A DNA stretch of 64,000 nucleotides from Urechidicola vernalis. GTDB lineage: Bacteria > Bacteroidota > Bacteroidia > Flavobacteriales > Flavobacteriaceae. The number at the start of each line of letters is the position of its first letter. Position 1 is the first letter of the stretch. The translations under genes were made by a program, and so were the position numbers. The notes under the pieces were generated by a model. That model worked only from the letters and a program-made list of their open reading frames with translations, was not told the DNA's origin and ran no database searches. The stretch lies in NCBI RefSeq assembly GCF_031846385.1, contig NZ_JAVRHV010000001.1, positions 1,054,001 to 1,118,000 on the forward strand. The letters are read 5' to 3'. Shown piece after piece: positions 44,869 to 54,463 of the stretch.

Positions 44869-44899
44869 TTGTTTTATTAAGTATTAATTAAGACTTTTG
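44869..44899 (+). promoter_or_regulatory. Putative promoter of susC pair 3
   Basis: TTG (44869-44871), 20 bases, then GACTTTTG (44892-44899). The TTAAGCTAAAAA block just upstream and the GATTAATTCAAA block just downstream are shared with pair 1 (the latter as AATTAATTCAAA). Confidence 0.6.
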
Positions 44900-44926
44900 G
44901 TCTTGATTAATTCAAAAAGTTATAAC

Positions 44927-47900
44927 ATGAAAACAAAGTTTAATGGAATTTTAACGCTGTTATTAGCGTTTATGGTGCAATTAACATTTGCACAAAGTAA
45001 AACCATTTCTGGAAATGTGACGGACGAAACAGGTCCATTACCAGGAGTGAGTGTTTTAATTAAAGGTACTAATACAGGTACTGAAACTGATTTTGATGGT
45101 AATTACTCTATTGAAGCTTCTGTGGGAGATGTCCTTCAGTTTAGCTTTATTGGAATGACTTCTCAAGAAATCACTGTAGGTGCTTCAAACTCAATTAATG
45201 TAACTCTAGAAGCTGATAGTGTTTTAGAAGAGGTCGTGGTAGTTGGTTATAGTACTTATAAGAGGTCTGAAGTTACCGGTTCTGCTGTACAACTTACTGC
45301 AGAAGAGTTAACAGATGTTGTTACACCAAGTATCGATCAAGCCTTACAAGGTAAGGTTGCAGGTCTTTCTGTATCTGCAAACTCTGGTACTCCTGGTTCT
45401 ACTTCTCAAATTAGAATTCGTGGTATTAGTTCTATTACTGCAGGTAACGAGCCGTTATATGTAATTGATGGTGTTCCGATTAGTAATGGAAATGCATCGA
45501 ATTCTGGTGCAACATCATTCTTCTCTAACTTGGCATCTATCGATCCAAACAACATTGCGTCTGTAACAGTACTTAAAGATGCATCTGCCACTGCACAGTA
45601 TGGTGCAAGAGGATCTAATGGTGTAATTTTAATTACAACAAAAACAGGGAAATCTGGTAAAACTCAATTTAACTTCAATTCTCAGTACGGATTTTCTAAC
45701 GATGCTGTTGATGGACCAGATCCATTAACAACAGTAAATCGTTTAGAATTAGCTTCTGAAGCATATTTTAATGATGGTTTCTTTGGGACTGAAGCTGAAG
45801 CTGAAGCCTATCTTCTTGCAAGAGAGCCTTATTTATCTTGGGACGCAAATGGTAGACCAGAGGGTAACTGGAAAGAAACTATTAAAAATAATGATGCTGT
45901 TACTCAACAATACGGTTTCAATGCAACTGGTGGTCAAGAAAACTACAATTTTAATGTAGGTTTAGGTTACATGCAACAAGAAGGTACTGTAATTGGTTCT
46001 GAGTTTGAAAGAATTTCTGGAAATTTAACTTTCAGTGTAGATTTAACTGATAACTTAACATTTTCGACTTCTAACGAAGGTTCTTTTCAAGAGCAAGATG
46101 CATTCTTAGAGAGAAGTGCTTACTTTGAAGGTGCAAGAAGTTCAATCTTCTTTATGCCTCCATACAGAATACCTTACAATGATGATGGTTCAATCAATCA
46201 ATTTGGTGGTTCTTTACCAAACCCATTATATATTACTAAGTATAATATAGATGACAACACATTGTCAAGAATTCGTTCTATTAACAAAATTAATTGGGAT
46301 CTTGGTAATGGATTTGACTTTATGTCTAGGTTTGGAATTGATTATCAAGTTTATAATTCTAGATCTTATTCTAATAGAAATTATGGATATGGCTCTCCTA
46401 CAAGTGGTGATGCTGGACAATATGTGAGACATACAACAGATTTAACTTTCCAAAATCAATTGAATTATAGAACTGATATTGGTGAAGATCACAATTTAAC
46501 AGCATTTGTTTTGCAGGAATACCAATCTAACAAAAGATACTATTTAGGTGGTTACGGTGAAAACTTTGCTGATGATGGGTTATTTAACTTAGATTCAACT
46601 GGAAATCCAGTTTCTATTACTTCTAATGAAACTGATTATTATTTAGGTGCCTATGCACTTAACGCAAGTTTTAGTGCTTATGGAGGAAAGTTCATTTTAA
46701 ATGGTAACTACAGATATGAAGGTAACTCTAGATTTAGCCCTGACGAAAGATGGGGTGGTTTCTGGTCTGTTGGTGGAGCATGGAACGTACACAAAATGAA
46801 TTTCTTAAATGATTCTAATTGGATTAACAACTTAAAATTAAGAGCTTCTTATGGTGTTACAGGTAATGCAAATATTGGATTAAACCAATACCAATCATTA
46901 TTTTCTTATAGTGTAGACTATAATGGTGAAGGTGCTCAATTGGTTAATACCTTTGGTAATGACGCCTTAACATGGGAAAAATCAAACACTTTAGATGTTG
47001 GTATTGAGTATACATTATTTGACGGTATTGTTAATGGTAATTTCACTTACTTTAATAGACAGTCTTATGACTTATTATTAAACGTACCTTTATCTCAAAC
47101 TACAGGATTTACAAGTCAAGTTCAAAACATTGGTGAATTAACTAATAAAGGAATTGAAGCAGAAATAAATGTAAATATAGTACGTAGTGAAGACTTTAAT
47201 TTCTCATTAGGAGGTAATATGGGTACTGTTGATAATGAAATCACAAAATTACCTTTGAAGCCAGATGGTGAAGAAAGAACTATTACATCCTCAAGAACAA
47301 GAATTGAGTCTGGTCATCCAGTAAATGCTTGGTATATGCCTACTTGGGCAGGTGTAAACCCAGATACGGGTGAAGAAATGTGGTACATTGACGAAGTAGG
47401 TGGAGAAACAACTACAGTTTTTAATGACGCAGAACAAGTATTTCAAGGTGGTAATGGAGTTCCAACATTTACTGCAGGTATGAATATGCATGTAGACTTC
47501 AAAAACTTCTATTTAGATGCAAATGGTTACTACGCAACAGGTCATAAAGTACGTGACGGATGGCACAGGTATACCAGCGAACCAAATGCATATCCAATTT
47601 TTGCATTTCAAGGATTAACAACTTTATTGGATAGATGGCAAGAACCAGGAGATGTTACAAGACATGGGAAATTCTCAAGTTCTTTTACTCCTTGGCAATC
47701 ACACTCTAAATACTTATTTGATGGAACCTACTTTAGACTTAGAAGTGTAACTCTTGGTTATGACTTTACAGATAAATTAAACGTTGCAGGAATTGCAGGA
47801 TTAAACGTTTTCTTAAGAGGTCAAAACTTAGCAACTTGGACAAAAGATTCAAACTTAACTTATGATCCTGAAATTGACTTAGGTGGTACTATTGGATTGG

Positions 47901-47950
47901 AGACACCTCCTTCAAAAACCATTTTATTTGGACTTAATATAAAATTTTAA
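44927..47950 (+). CDS. SusC/RagA family TonB-linked outer-membrane protein (pair 3)
   Basis: A 1,007-residue outer-membrane importer. The start is the ATG at 44927 (MKTKFNGILTLLLAFMVQLTFAQ), homologous to those of pairs 1 and 2; ten codons upstream without homology are rejected. The carboxypeptidase-like domain is nearly that of pair 1. The plug has NEPLYVIDGVPI and VLKDASATAQYGARGSNGVILI. The barrel is of a different subfamily from pairs 1 and 2 and ends LFGLNIKF. Substrate unknown. Confidence 0.94.
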   Translation: MKTKFNGILTLLLAFMVQLTFAQSKTISGNVTDETGPLPGVSVLIKGTNTGTETDFDGNYSIEASVGDVLQFSFIGMTSQEITVGASNSINVTLEADSVLEEVVVVGYSTYKRSEVTGSAVQLTAEELTDVVTPSIDQALQGKVAGLSVSANSGTPGSTSQIRIRGISSITAGNEPLYVIDGVPISNGNASNSGATSFFSNLASIDPNNIASVTVLKDASATAQYGARGSNGVILITTKTGKSGKTQFNFNSQYGFSNDAVDGPDPLTTVNRLELASEAYFNDGFFGTEAEAEAYLLAREPYLSWDANGRPEGNWKETIKNNDAVTQQYGFNATGGQENYNFNVGLGYMQQEGTVIGSEFERISGNLTFSVDLTDNLTFSTSNEGSFQEQDAFLERSAYFEGARSSIFFMPPYRIPYNDDGSINQFGGSLPNPLYITKYNIDDNTLSRIRSINKINWDLGNGFDFMSRFGIDYQVYNSRSYSNRNYGYGSPTSGDAGQYVRHTTDLTFQNQLNYRTDIGEDHNLTAFVLQEYQSNKRYYLGGYGENFADDGLFNLDSTGNPVSITSNETDYYLGAYALNASFSAYGGKFILNGNYRYEGNSRFSPDERWGGFWSVGGAWNVHKMNFLNDSNWINNLKLRASYGVTGNANIGLNQYQSLFSYSVDYNGEGAQLVNTFGNDALTWEKSNTLDVGIEYTLFDGIVNGNFTYFNRQSYDLLLNVPLSQTTGFTSQVQNIGELTNKGIEAEINVNIVRSEDFNFSLGGNMGTVDNEITKLPLKPDGEERTITSSRTRIESGHPVNAWYMPTWAGVNPDTGEEMWYIDEVGGETTTVFNDAEQVFQGGNGVPTFTAGMNMHVDFKNFYLDANGYYATGHKVRDGWHRYTSEPNAYPIFAFQGLTTLLDRWQEPGDVTRHGKFSSSFTPWQSHSKYLFDGTYFRLRSVTLGYDFTDKLNVAGIAGLNVFLRGQNLATWTKDSNLTYDPEIDLGGTIGLETPPSKTILFGLNIKF

Positions 47951-47953
47951 AAA

Positions 47954-49342
47954 ATGAAAAAAATATTTAAATATACATTATTACTAGGGTTAAGTGCTGG
48001 GTTACTTAATTCTTGTGGTACCGATAGTTTAGAACCAACATTAGCTCAAGACAAGTCTGTTGAAGGAAGTATTATTAATGTAGGTAACTTATATAGTATT
48101 ATTAAAGGTGTGCATAGCCAGTTAACTTCTGGTGGATATTATGGACAAGCTGCTATTATTACTAATGAAGTTAGAAGTGATAACATGTTTTCGAATGGAA
48201 ATTCAGGTAGGTATTCTACCCAAGCTGAATTTAAATATAACGAAAACACAGATTATTTATGGAACAATTGCTATTCTGTAATTGCCAATGCAAATATTAT
48301 AATTAATACAGATATTAATACGTTAGATGGAGATTTGGACTATGGTCGTCATATTCAAGGTCAGGCAACTGCAATTAGAGCGTTAGGACATTATGACTTA
48401 CTAAGAAGTTTTGGACAGCAACATGCTGGTGGATCTTTAGGTGTTCCAATTATAACTACGTTTAAAGGAAGTGAAGAAAGTTTATCTCCTTCTAGAAATA
48501 CTATAGACGAAGTTAAAGCTGCTATTTATGCAGATTTAGAAGCAGCGTTTGGCATGATGGATGTTGCTTATGATAGTAAAATATTCATCTCAAAGTATGC
48601 TGCTAAAGCTTTAGAGGCTAGAGTTGCTTTATACTTTGGAGATTGGAGCCGTGCTAGCGCAGCTGCAAAAATGGTAATTGACAACAGTGGTGCAACTATT
48701 GCACCTGCTGCCAATTTTGTTTCTAACTGGACTGGAAAGCAAGCTGGTAACTCAATTTTTGAATTACAATTCTCTGCATCTGATAATGCTGGTAACGGAG
48801 GTTTAGCATATATGTATAGATACCCAAGTGATGCTCCTAGCGGATATGGTGATGCTGAGGCAATTGCAGATGTTATCGATCTTTATGCTGACGGTGACGT
48901 TCGTAAAGACATCCTAGGATACCAAGATGCTGGAACTGCTTTACGTAATATGGGCAAATACCCAGATATTGTTACTACTGCAGATAACGTACCTTTAATT
49001 AGAATTGAAGAAGTGGTGTTAATATATGCAGAGGCATTATTTGAGATTAACAATGCTGACCCAATGGCATTAACACAATTAAATTCTATTACATCTAATC
49101 GTGGAGCTGCAGCTCATACAATGGTTACTAAAGATATTCTTATCGAAGAAAGAAGAAAAGAATTAATCTTTGAAGGATTTAGATTTGATGATTTAATGAG
49201 AACAGGACAAAGTATCGATGTTATTGGTTCTAGTCAAAACTTAATTGAAACTTTGACTTACCCAAATAACTTGTTTACATATCCAATTCCAGCGGCGGAA
49301 ATTAATGCAAATTCTAACGTTGTTCAAAATGAAGGATACTAG
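47954..49342 (+). CDS. RagB/SusD family nutrient uptake lipoprotein, classical type (pair 3)
   Basis: A 462-residue lipoprotein (GLLNSCGTDSLEP). The N-terminal half is TPR-like with RHIQGQATAIRALGHYDLLR followed by SFGQQHAGGSLGVPI. The C-terminal half has LIRIEEVVLIYAEALFE and ILIEERRKELIFEGFRFDDL followed by MRTG, the SusD signature. It ends FTYPIPAAEINANSNVVQNEGY. This is the classical SusD type, unlike pairs 1 and 2. It starts 3 bases after its susC. Confidence 0.93.
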   Translation: MKKIFKYTLLLGLSAGLLNSCGTDSLEPTLAQDKSVEGSIINVGNLYSIIKGVHSQLTSGGYYGQAAIITNEVRSDNMFSNGNSGRYSTQAEFKYNENTDYLWNNCYSVIANANIIINTDINTLDGDLDYGRHIQGQATAIRALGHYDLLRSFGQQHAGGSLGVPIITTFKGSEESLSPSRNTIDEVKAAIYADLEAAFGMMDVAYDSKIFISKYAAKALEARVALYFGDWSRASAAAKMVIDNSGATIAPAANFVSNWTGKQAGNSIFELQFSASDNAGNGGLAYMYRYPSDAPSGYGDAEAIADVIDLYADGDVRKDILGYQDAGTALRNMGKYPDIVTTADNVPLIRIEEVVLIYAEALFEINNADPMALTQLNSITSNRGAAAHTMVTKDILIEERRKELIFEGFRFDDLMRTGQSIDVIGSSQNLIETLTYPNNLFTYPIPAAEINANSNVVQNEGY

Positions 49343-49368
49343 TAATTAGTAATCTAGATTAAAAACCT

Positions 49369-49402
49369 AAAGGCCATCTTATTTCAAGATGGCCTTTTTT
49401 TT
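49369..49402 (+). terminator. Intrinsic terminator after susCD pair 3
   Basis: AAAGGCCATCTT / AAGATGGCCTTT with an ATTTC loop, then five further T. It lies 26 bases after the stop. Confidence 0.9.
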
Positions 49403-49421
49403 ATGTCGTACTTATTTTAAG

Positions 49422-49429
49422 TACCTTTG
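49422..49429 (+). promoter_or_regulatory. Putative -7 element for rlmB
   Basis: TACCTTTG matches TAnnTTTG and ends only 4 bases before the ATG at 49434. The mRNA would be leaderless or nearly so. No clear -33. Confidence 0.5.
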
Positions 49430-49433
49430 CATC

Positions 49434-50174
49434 ATGGAAGAAAAATCATCAAAAATATTCGGAATTAGAGCTGTTATAGAAGCCATAAATTCAGGTGCTA
49501 CAATTCAAAAAGTATATCTTCAAAAGGGATTAACAGGTAACCTTTTCTCAGAATTAAATACTTTGATAAAAAAACACAGTATTGCAACGAGTCATGTACC
49601 TGTAGAGAAATTAAATCATCTTTCTAAAAACAGCAATCATCAAGGTGTTGCTGCTACCATTTCTCCAATTGACTTTCATGATTTAGAAACTATTTTAGAA
49701 GGAATTTCCACCACTGATAAAACACCACTTATTCTACTCTTAGACCAGATTACAGATGTTCGAAATTTCGGTGCTATTATCCGTACGGCAGAATGTACGG
49801 GTGTTGATGCAATCGTCGTTCAAAATCAAGGAAGCGCTCCATTAAATGCGGATGCGATTAAAACCTCAGCGGGAGCTGCTTTTAAAGTTCCAATTTGTAG
49901 AGTTGACCATTTAAAAGATGCCCTATTTTTATTACAAGCCTCAGAAATAAACCTAGTTGCTGCCACTGAAAAAACTGACGATACGCTGTTCGATGTTAAT
50001 TTTATTCAACCAACTGCAATAATAATGGGTTCTGAACATAGAGGTGTAAACCCCTCTATTTTGAAAATGGTGGATGCTAAGGCAAAGTTACCTTTGCTTG
50101 GTACTATTGAATCTTTAAATGTATCGGTGGCCTGTGGTGCGTTCTTATATGAAGCATTGAGACAACGTCTATAG
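49434..50174 (+). CDS. rlmB: 23S rRNA (guanosine-2'-O-)-methyltransferase RlmB (TrmH/SpoU family)
   Basis: A 246-residue SAM-dependent enzyme that methylates the ribose of a 23S rRNA guanosine (G2251 in E. coli). The start is ATG 49434 (MEEKSSKIFGIRAVIEAI); an upstream in-frame extension would cross the promoter. The N-terminal substrate-binding domain is followed by the knotted SPOUT domain with motif 1 NFGAIIRTAECTGVDAIVV, motif 2 IIMGSEHRGV and motif 3 LPLLGTIESLNVSVACGAFLYE. It overlaps the convergent rhomboid gene by 6 bases. Confidence 0.93.
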   Translation: MEEKSSKIFGIRAVIEAINSGATIQKVYLQKGLTGNLFSELNTLIKKHSIATSHVPVEKLNHLSKNSNHQGVAATISPIDFHDLETILEGISTTDKTPLILLLDQITDVRNFGAIIRTAECTGVDAIVVQNQGSAPLNADAIKTSAGAAFKVPICRVDHLKDALFLLQASEINLVAATEKTDDTLFDVNFIQPTAIIMGSEHRGVNPSILKMVDAKAKLPLLGTIESLNVSVACGAFLYEALRQRL

Positions 50175-50843
50175 TTGCTCCTCAGTTTCTTTTTCTATTA
50201 AAGCTTCCGGGTTGTAATTTCCGTTTTCATCAAACATTAAATCGAATTTTGTTTGTGTAAATACGAATTCCTTCTTCTGAGGCCCTTTATTTCTATATAA
50301 TATTGCCAACAATAAACCTACAATAAACCCAGACAAATGTCCTTCCCAAGACATTCCTGATTTGATTGGAAATACGTACCAAATCATTCCTCCATACAAA
50401 AAGACAACGGCTAAAGAAAGTGCTACCAACCTATAATGCTTTCGTATCAACCCACTAAAAAACACAAAACTAAACAACATATAAACTACGCCACTAGCAC
50501 CAATATGATAGGACTCCCTTGCGAACGACCATGTCAATAACCCTGTAAGTAGCAAGCCAAACACCAACGTTTTAAAAGCTAATTCTTTATAAAAAAAGAA
50601 TAAACTCCATAAAAGTACAGCTAATGGAATCGAATTATTTATCAAATGAGAAGTAGAACTATGTATAAAAGGAGAATATAATACTCCTTTTAATCCAGTA
50701 ACCGTCTTCGGTAAAATTCCATATTTAGTAAAATTATATCCAAACCTTATTTCTGACCAATACACTAACCAAATAGAGAACACAGCAATAAATGGTACTA
50801 TGATTACTTGAAGAGAAAAACGGAAATTTTTTGAATCATCCAT
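50169..50843 (-). CDS. Rhomboid family intramembrane serine protease
   Basis: A 224-residue inner-membrane protein with about six hydrophobic segments. The catalytic serine is in GASG (Ser117) and the catalytic His in WEGHLSGFIVG (His169), the rhomboid dyad. HLINN (66-70) matches the conserved HxxxN of transmembrane segment 2. It cleaves membrane proteins within the bilayer; targets in this phylum are unknown. The C-terminal 40 residues are charged and cytoplasmic. It converges with rlmB and has no terminator between. Confidence 0.92.
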   Translation of the reverse strand: MDDSKNFRFSLQVIIVPFIAVFSIWLVYWSEIRFGYNFTKYGILPKTVTGLKGVLYSPFIHSSTSHLINNSIPLAVLLWSLFFFYKELAFKTLVFGLLLTGLLTWSFARESYHIGASGVVYMLFSFVFFSGLIRKHYRLVALSLAVVFLYGGMIWYVFPIKSGMSWEGHLSGFIVGLLLAILYRNKGPQKKEFVFTQTKFDLMFDENGNYNPEALIEKETEEQL

Positions 50844-50936
50844 ACTTTATTCGAACAAAAACAATTCCCAAACTAAAATGTTGGAAATATTGGCAGTTCA
50901 TAATCAAAACTAATCAATTTCTAGTACTTTTATGCA

Positions 50937-52211
50937 ATGAACGAACCGTTAGCAGAACGAATTAGACCCAAATCACTCAACGATTATATTAGTCAGCAAC
51001 ATCTTGTTGGTCCAAATGGATATTTAACGCAACACATAAAACAGGGTGTAATACCATCATTAATACTATGGGGGCCTCCTGGGATTGGTAAAACAACTTT
51101 AGCAAATATTATTGCAACTGAAAGCAAACGTCCGTTTTACACCTTAAGTGCTATTAATTCAGGTGTTAAGGATATCAGGGATGTTATAGCCAAAGCAAAA
51201 CAAAGTGGAGGGCTCTTTACAACCAAAAACCCTATTTTGTTTATTGATGAGATTCATAGATTTAGTAAATCTCAGCAAGACTCTTTACTTGGAGCCGTAG
51301 AAAAAGGCTGGATCACATTGATAGGAGCCACTACGGAAAACCCTAGTTTTGAGGTTATCCCAGCCCTCCTTTCTAGATGTCAGGTTTACATCTTAAATTC
51401 ATTTGAAAGAGAAGACTTGATAGCCTTAATTCATAGAGCGGTGACCAAGGATGAATTTCTTTCAAAAAAGAATATAAAATTAAAAGAAACAGATGCACTA
51501 ATTCGATTATCAGGAGGTGATGCGAGAAAATTATTAAACATTTTCGAACTATTAATTACTTCTTCAGAACAAGAAAATATAACTATTACAGATAAGTATG
51601 TAATGGACCGCGTTCAAAAAAACATGGCTCGCTATGATAAGACTGGAGAACAGCATTATGACATCATATCAGCTTTTATTAAATCTATTAGGGGTAGTGA
51701 TCCAAATGCGACTGTATATTGGCTTGCACGTATGATTGAAGGAGGGGAAGATGTTAAATTTATCGCAAGAAGATTATTGATTTCAGCATCGGAAGATATT
51801 GGTAATGCAAATCCGACAGCGTTAATAATGGCCAATAACACGTTTCAGGCGGTAAGCACGATCGGATATCCAGAATCTCGAATTATATTAAGCCAGTGTG
51901 CTGTTTATTTGGCCAACTCTGCAAAAAGTAATGCCTCTTATGAAGCCATTGGCAAAGCACAACAAATTGTTCAAGAAACAGGAGACTTACCAATTCCATT
52001 ACATTTAAGAAATGCTCCTACAAAATTAATGAAGGACTTGAACTATGGAAAAGAATACAAATATGCTCACAACTATAATGATAACTTTGTTGAACAAGAA
52101 TTTTTACCTGACGAATTGTCTGGCACAAAACTATATGAGCCTGGTCAAAATAAAAGAGAGCAAAGTTTTAGAGAAATCTTAAAAAAGCGTTGGAAAAAGT
52201 ACAACTATTAG
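50937..52211 (+). CDS. rarA: Replication-associated recombination protein A (AAA+ ATPase)
   Basis: A 424-residue cytosolic ATPase acting at stalled replication forks, relative of clamp-loader subunits (also MgsA, WRNIP1). Walker A GPPGIGKT is at 46-53, Walker B ILFIDEIHRF at about 100-109, and sensor 1 IGATTENPSFEV follows. The C-terminal tetramerisation part has DPNATVYWLARMIEGGED and RRLLISASEDIGNANP. It overlaps the convergent downstream gene by 4 bases. A weak TACTTTTA -7-like sequence lies just before the start. Confidence 0.95.
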   Translation: MNEPLAERIRPKSLNDYISQQHLVGPNGYLTQHIKQGVIPSLILWGPPGIGKTTLANIIATESKRPFYTLSAINSGVKDIRDVIAKAKQSGGLFTTKNPILFIDEIHRFSKSQQDSLLGAVEKGWITLIGATTENPSFEVIPALLSRCQVYILNSFEREDLIALIHRAVTKDEFLSKKNIKLKETDALIRLSGGDARKLLNIFELLITSSEQENITITDKYVMDRVQKNMARYDKTGEQHYDIISAFIKSIRGSDPNATVYWLARMIEGGEDVKFIARRLLISASEDIGNANPTALIMANNTFQAVSTIGYPESRIILSQCAVYLANSAKSNASYEAIGKAQQIVQETGDLPIPLHLRNAPTKLMKDLNYGKEYKYAHNYNDNFVEQEFLPDELSGTKLYEPGQNKREQSFREILKKRWKKYNY

Positions 52212-53062
52212 AAAAATTTCAGATTCAGCGTTTTAACTACTGGCTTTCCATTTTCGTAATATTCAACTTTCCATTCCTCACCATCTTTATAAACAATAGC
52301 TGAATGGCCATCTAATAAATACACATTCTCTAAACCAGTATTTAAAAGTTTATAAATAACTTTTGGTGTGGCATCAACAATCTGATATCCATTCGCAATA
52401 GGTTGAGCATACAAAACCTCAGAAGTTGCTTTTACCTGTTCGGTTTTCTCTAATACCTCAACCGTTTCAGGTTCGCCTTTCTCAACTACAACAACCGCAG
52501 TAGTAACGGGAACTACAGTATTGGCAGACCTTTTATTAGCACTTGCAACCACTGATTCCGGTTCAGAATTATTACTAATATTATCAGCAGAACTAGCAGC
52601 GACTTCTTGAGTAGCATTATCGTCTATTGGTTCATATTTATAATTTAGTTCTTTCACTCCTTCAAAAGTTTCTCTAGCGCAAGCAAAATATGCCGTTTTA
52701 TAATCTTTTTCTTTAGAAGTACTTTCTTCAGAACTAAATAATACATTATTGTCGCAGTCAATCAAATCAAAATTCATTTTAGTATTGAACAATTTAGAAT
52801 TATCATTTAACAAAGCAGTTAAAGCCAAACATCTATTTAACTTCAACTCGTCAGGAAACTCTTCATTACTTAAAAACACCGTAAATCCCTCTTTTTTAAA
52901 TAAAAATTTAACCAATGAATTTACCTGAAATTGATCATCGCTTCTCTGAAATTCATATCTCACAGGAACAATTAAATATTTATATGAATTTACACTTCTC
53001 TGAGCAGAAACTGCAGTGCTAATTAATATGGTAATTACAACTAAAAATTTAAGGTGTTTCAT
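52208..53062 (-). CDS. Secreted protein of unknown function
   Basis: A 284-residue protein with a signal peptide (MKHLKFLVVITILISTAVSAQ). The first part (about 22-140, KYLIVPVRYEFQRSDDQFQV and LNRCLALTALLNDNS) appears folded. A middle stretch (about 145-205) is low-complexity, rich in Ala, Ser, Asn, Val and Glu. The end (VIYKLLNTGLENVYLLDGHS) looks like a small beta domain. I do not recognise the family. It is the last gene after DUF5723, 21 bases downstream, so it may belong with that operon. Confidence 0.7.
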   Translation of the reverse strand: MKHLKFLVVITILISTAVSAQRSVNSYKYLIVPVRYEFQRSDDQFQVNSLVKFLFKKEGFTVFLSNEEFPDELKLNRCLALTALLNDNSKLFNTKMNFDLIDCDNNVLFSSEESTSKEKDYKTAYFACARETFEGVKELNYKYEPIDDNATQEVAASSADNISNNSEPESVVASANKRSANTVVPVTTAVVVVEKGEPETVEVLEKTEQVKATSEVLYAQPIANGYQIVDATPKVIYKLLNTGLENVYLLDGHSAIVYKDGEEWKVEYYENGKPVVKTLNLKFF

Positions 53063-53083
53063 AATGTTTTATTTTTTGTAAAA

Positions 53084-54463
53084 CTACGGAATATTTTTAT
53101 CAATAATAATGTTTAATCCCAATTGGAATGCCGTACTATTTGCTTTTGCAAGGTTACTTAGATATTGTATGTTATCTGCTGCTAAATAGAGATTAACAGG
53201 CCCAAACTTAGTCGATAATCCGATTCCGATATTAGAAGACGAATAGTTATCAAAGGTATAAGTAAATTTAGTCCTTAAAACACTTCCAAAGCGACGTTCA
53301 TAAAAAATAGTGGCAGCATATTGTACATGCAGAAGCCTATTAGCAACGAACAACTGCCCTCCTACTGCATTTCTATAAGGATCATTTGCATTACTTTTAA
53401 AACAATCTTCATAATACGGCTTTCCAAAACTATACTTTGCAGATGCATTAAATTTAATCGGTCTATAAGAATTATATCCTGTTGTCAAAGTGTCTATTGG
53501 TAATTTATTTTCGAAATCCTCTTTCAGCTCTTCCCAATAATCACTTGGCGCATCTGGATCAAATTGCATTTCTATCCCTTCAGTATTATACCCCCCCCTC
53601 AAATAATAAGAAGATACATCTTTTTCGTTTCTCACAAATCCAATATCCAATATACTCCCAGTTATATGAAATTGATCATTAATTTTATGTGTAAATCCAA
53701 TGTCTAATCCAAACCCAGGGTTTTCAAATGTTATAATTTTTTTAGCATAATCTTTCGGTTCAAAATCGGAATTATCATCATATATTAATCCAGCAGTTTG
53801 AAAAGTGGCATCTACATTTATCAAATGATGATGAAAATAATTATTAACTCCTTGGGTTGTATAAAATTCGCCTCGATTGTTTTTCGTCTGTGCGCTAAAT
53901 ACAGATGAGTACAATTTAAGCCTACCTCCTATTGTAAATTTCTCATTTACTTTATGGGAAATTCCCGCATGCAAGACTCCGAGCATATCAGCCTTAAAAT
54001 TAATCCCATCTAATGAATATTGTTTATTCAAAATTGTCGTTCCTTCATAAAAAAGTTTCGCTACATCTGAAGGGTAATAAAAAACCATATCAAATTCTTC
54101 ATATAAACCAAAACTCAAAAAATCATTTTCATTCAATCGGATACCTCCGCTTATTACCTCTACCCTTTCGTTTATAATAAAGGAGTCGTCATTATCTAAT
54201 CCATAAATAACATCTCTTATTTTATCATTAACATCTCTTCCATCATCAGCAAATATGTCATAGGCAGTAACACCGGTGACTCCACCATCTAAAGATATAC
54301 CGGATAAAATTGGAATTCCAATAAAATAATCGTGACTATAATTACTACCCGGGTTAAGAATTAAAGTTTGCGGTATTTCGTCAAAATCATATAATATTTG
54401 ATATTCTTGACTGTACAACTTTATCGATAATAAAAAAATAAATCCTAAGACTAACTTATTCAT
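53084..54463 (-). CDS. DUF5723 family outer-membrane beta-barrel protein
   Basis: A 459-residue protein with a signal peptide (MNKLVLGFIFLLSIKLYSQ). The mature part matches the DUF5723 pattern: LILNPGSNYSHDYFIGIPILSG, long runs of alternating strands such as FTIGGRLKLYSSVF and GFGLDIGFTHKINDQFHITGSI, and a last strand ending in GLNIIIDKNIP. An outer-membrane barrel related to FadL/PorV-like folds is likely. Its start overlaps the end of the upstream lipoprotein gene by 8 bases, so the two are translationally linked. Confidence 0.75.
   Translation of the reverse strand: MNKLVLGFIFLLSIKLYSQEYQILYDFDEIPQTLILNPGSNYSHDYFIGIPILSGISLDGGVTGVTAYDIFADDGRDVNDKIRDVIYGLDNDDSFIINERVEVISGGIRLNENDFLSFGLYEEFDMVFYYPSDVAKLFYEGTTILNKQYSLDGINFKADMLGVLHAGISHKVNEKFTIGGRLKLYSSVFSAQTKNNRGEFYTTQGVNNYFHHHLINVDATFQTAGLIYDDNSDFEPKDYAKKIITFENPGFGLDIGFTHKINDQFHITGSILDIGFVRNEKDVSSYYLRGGYNTEGIEMQFDPDAPSDYWEELKEDFENKLPIDTLTTGYNSYRPIKFNASAKYSFGKPYYEDCFKSNANDPYRNAVGGQLFVANRLLHVQYAATIFYERRFGSVLRTKFTYTFDNYSSSNIGIGLSTKFGPVNLYLAADNIQYLSNLAKANSTAFQLGLNIIIDKNIP

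Noticed and set aside
34849..49342. Type IX or polysaccharide-locus enzyme genes within the susCD region
   Set aside because: Every long frame is SusC or SusD. The other frames are antisense or out-of-frame shadows.
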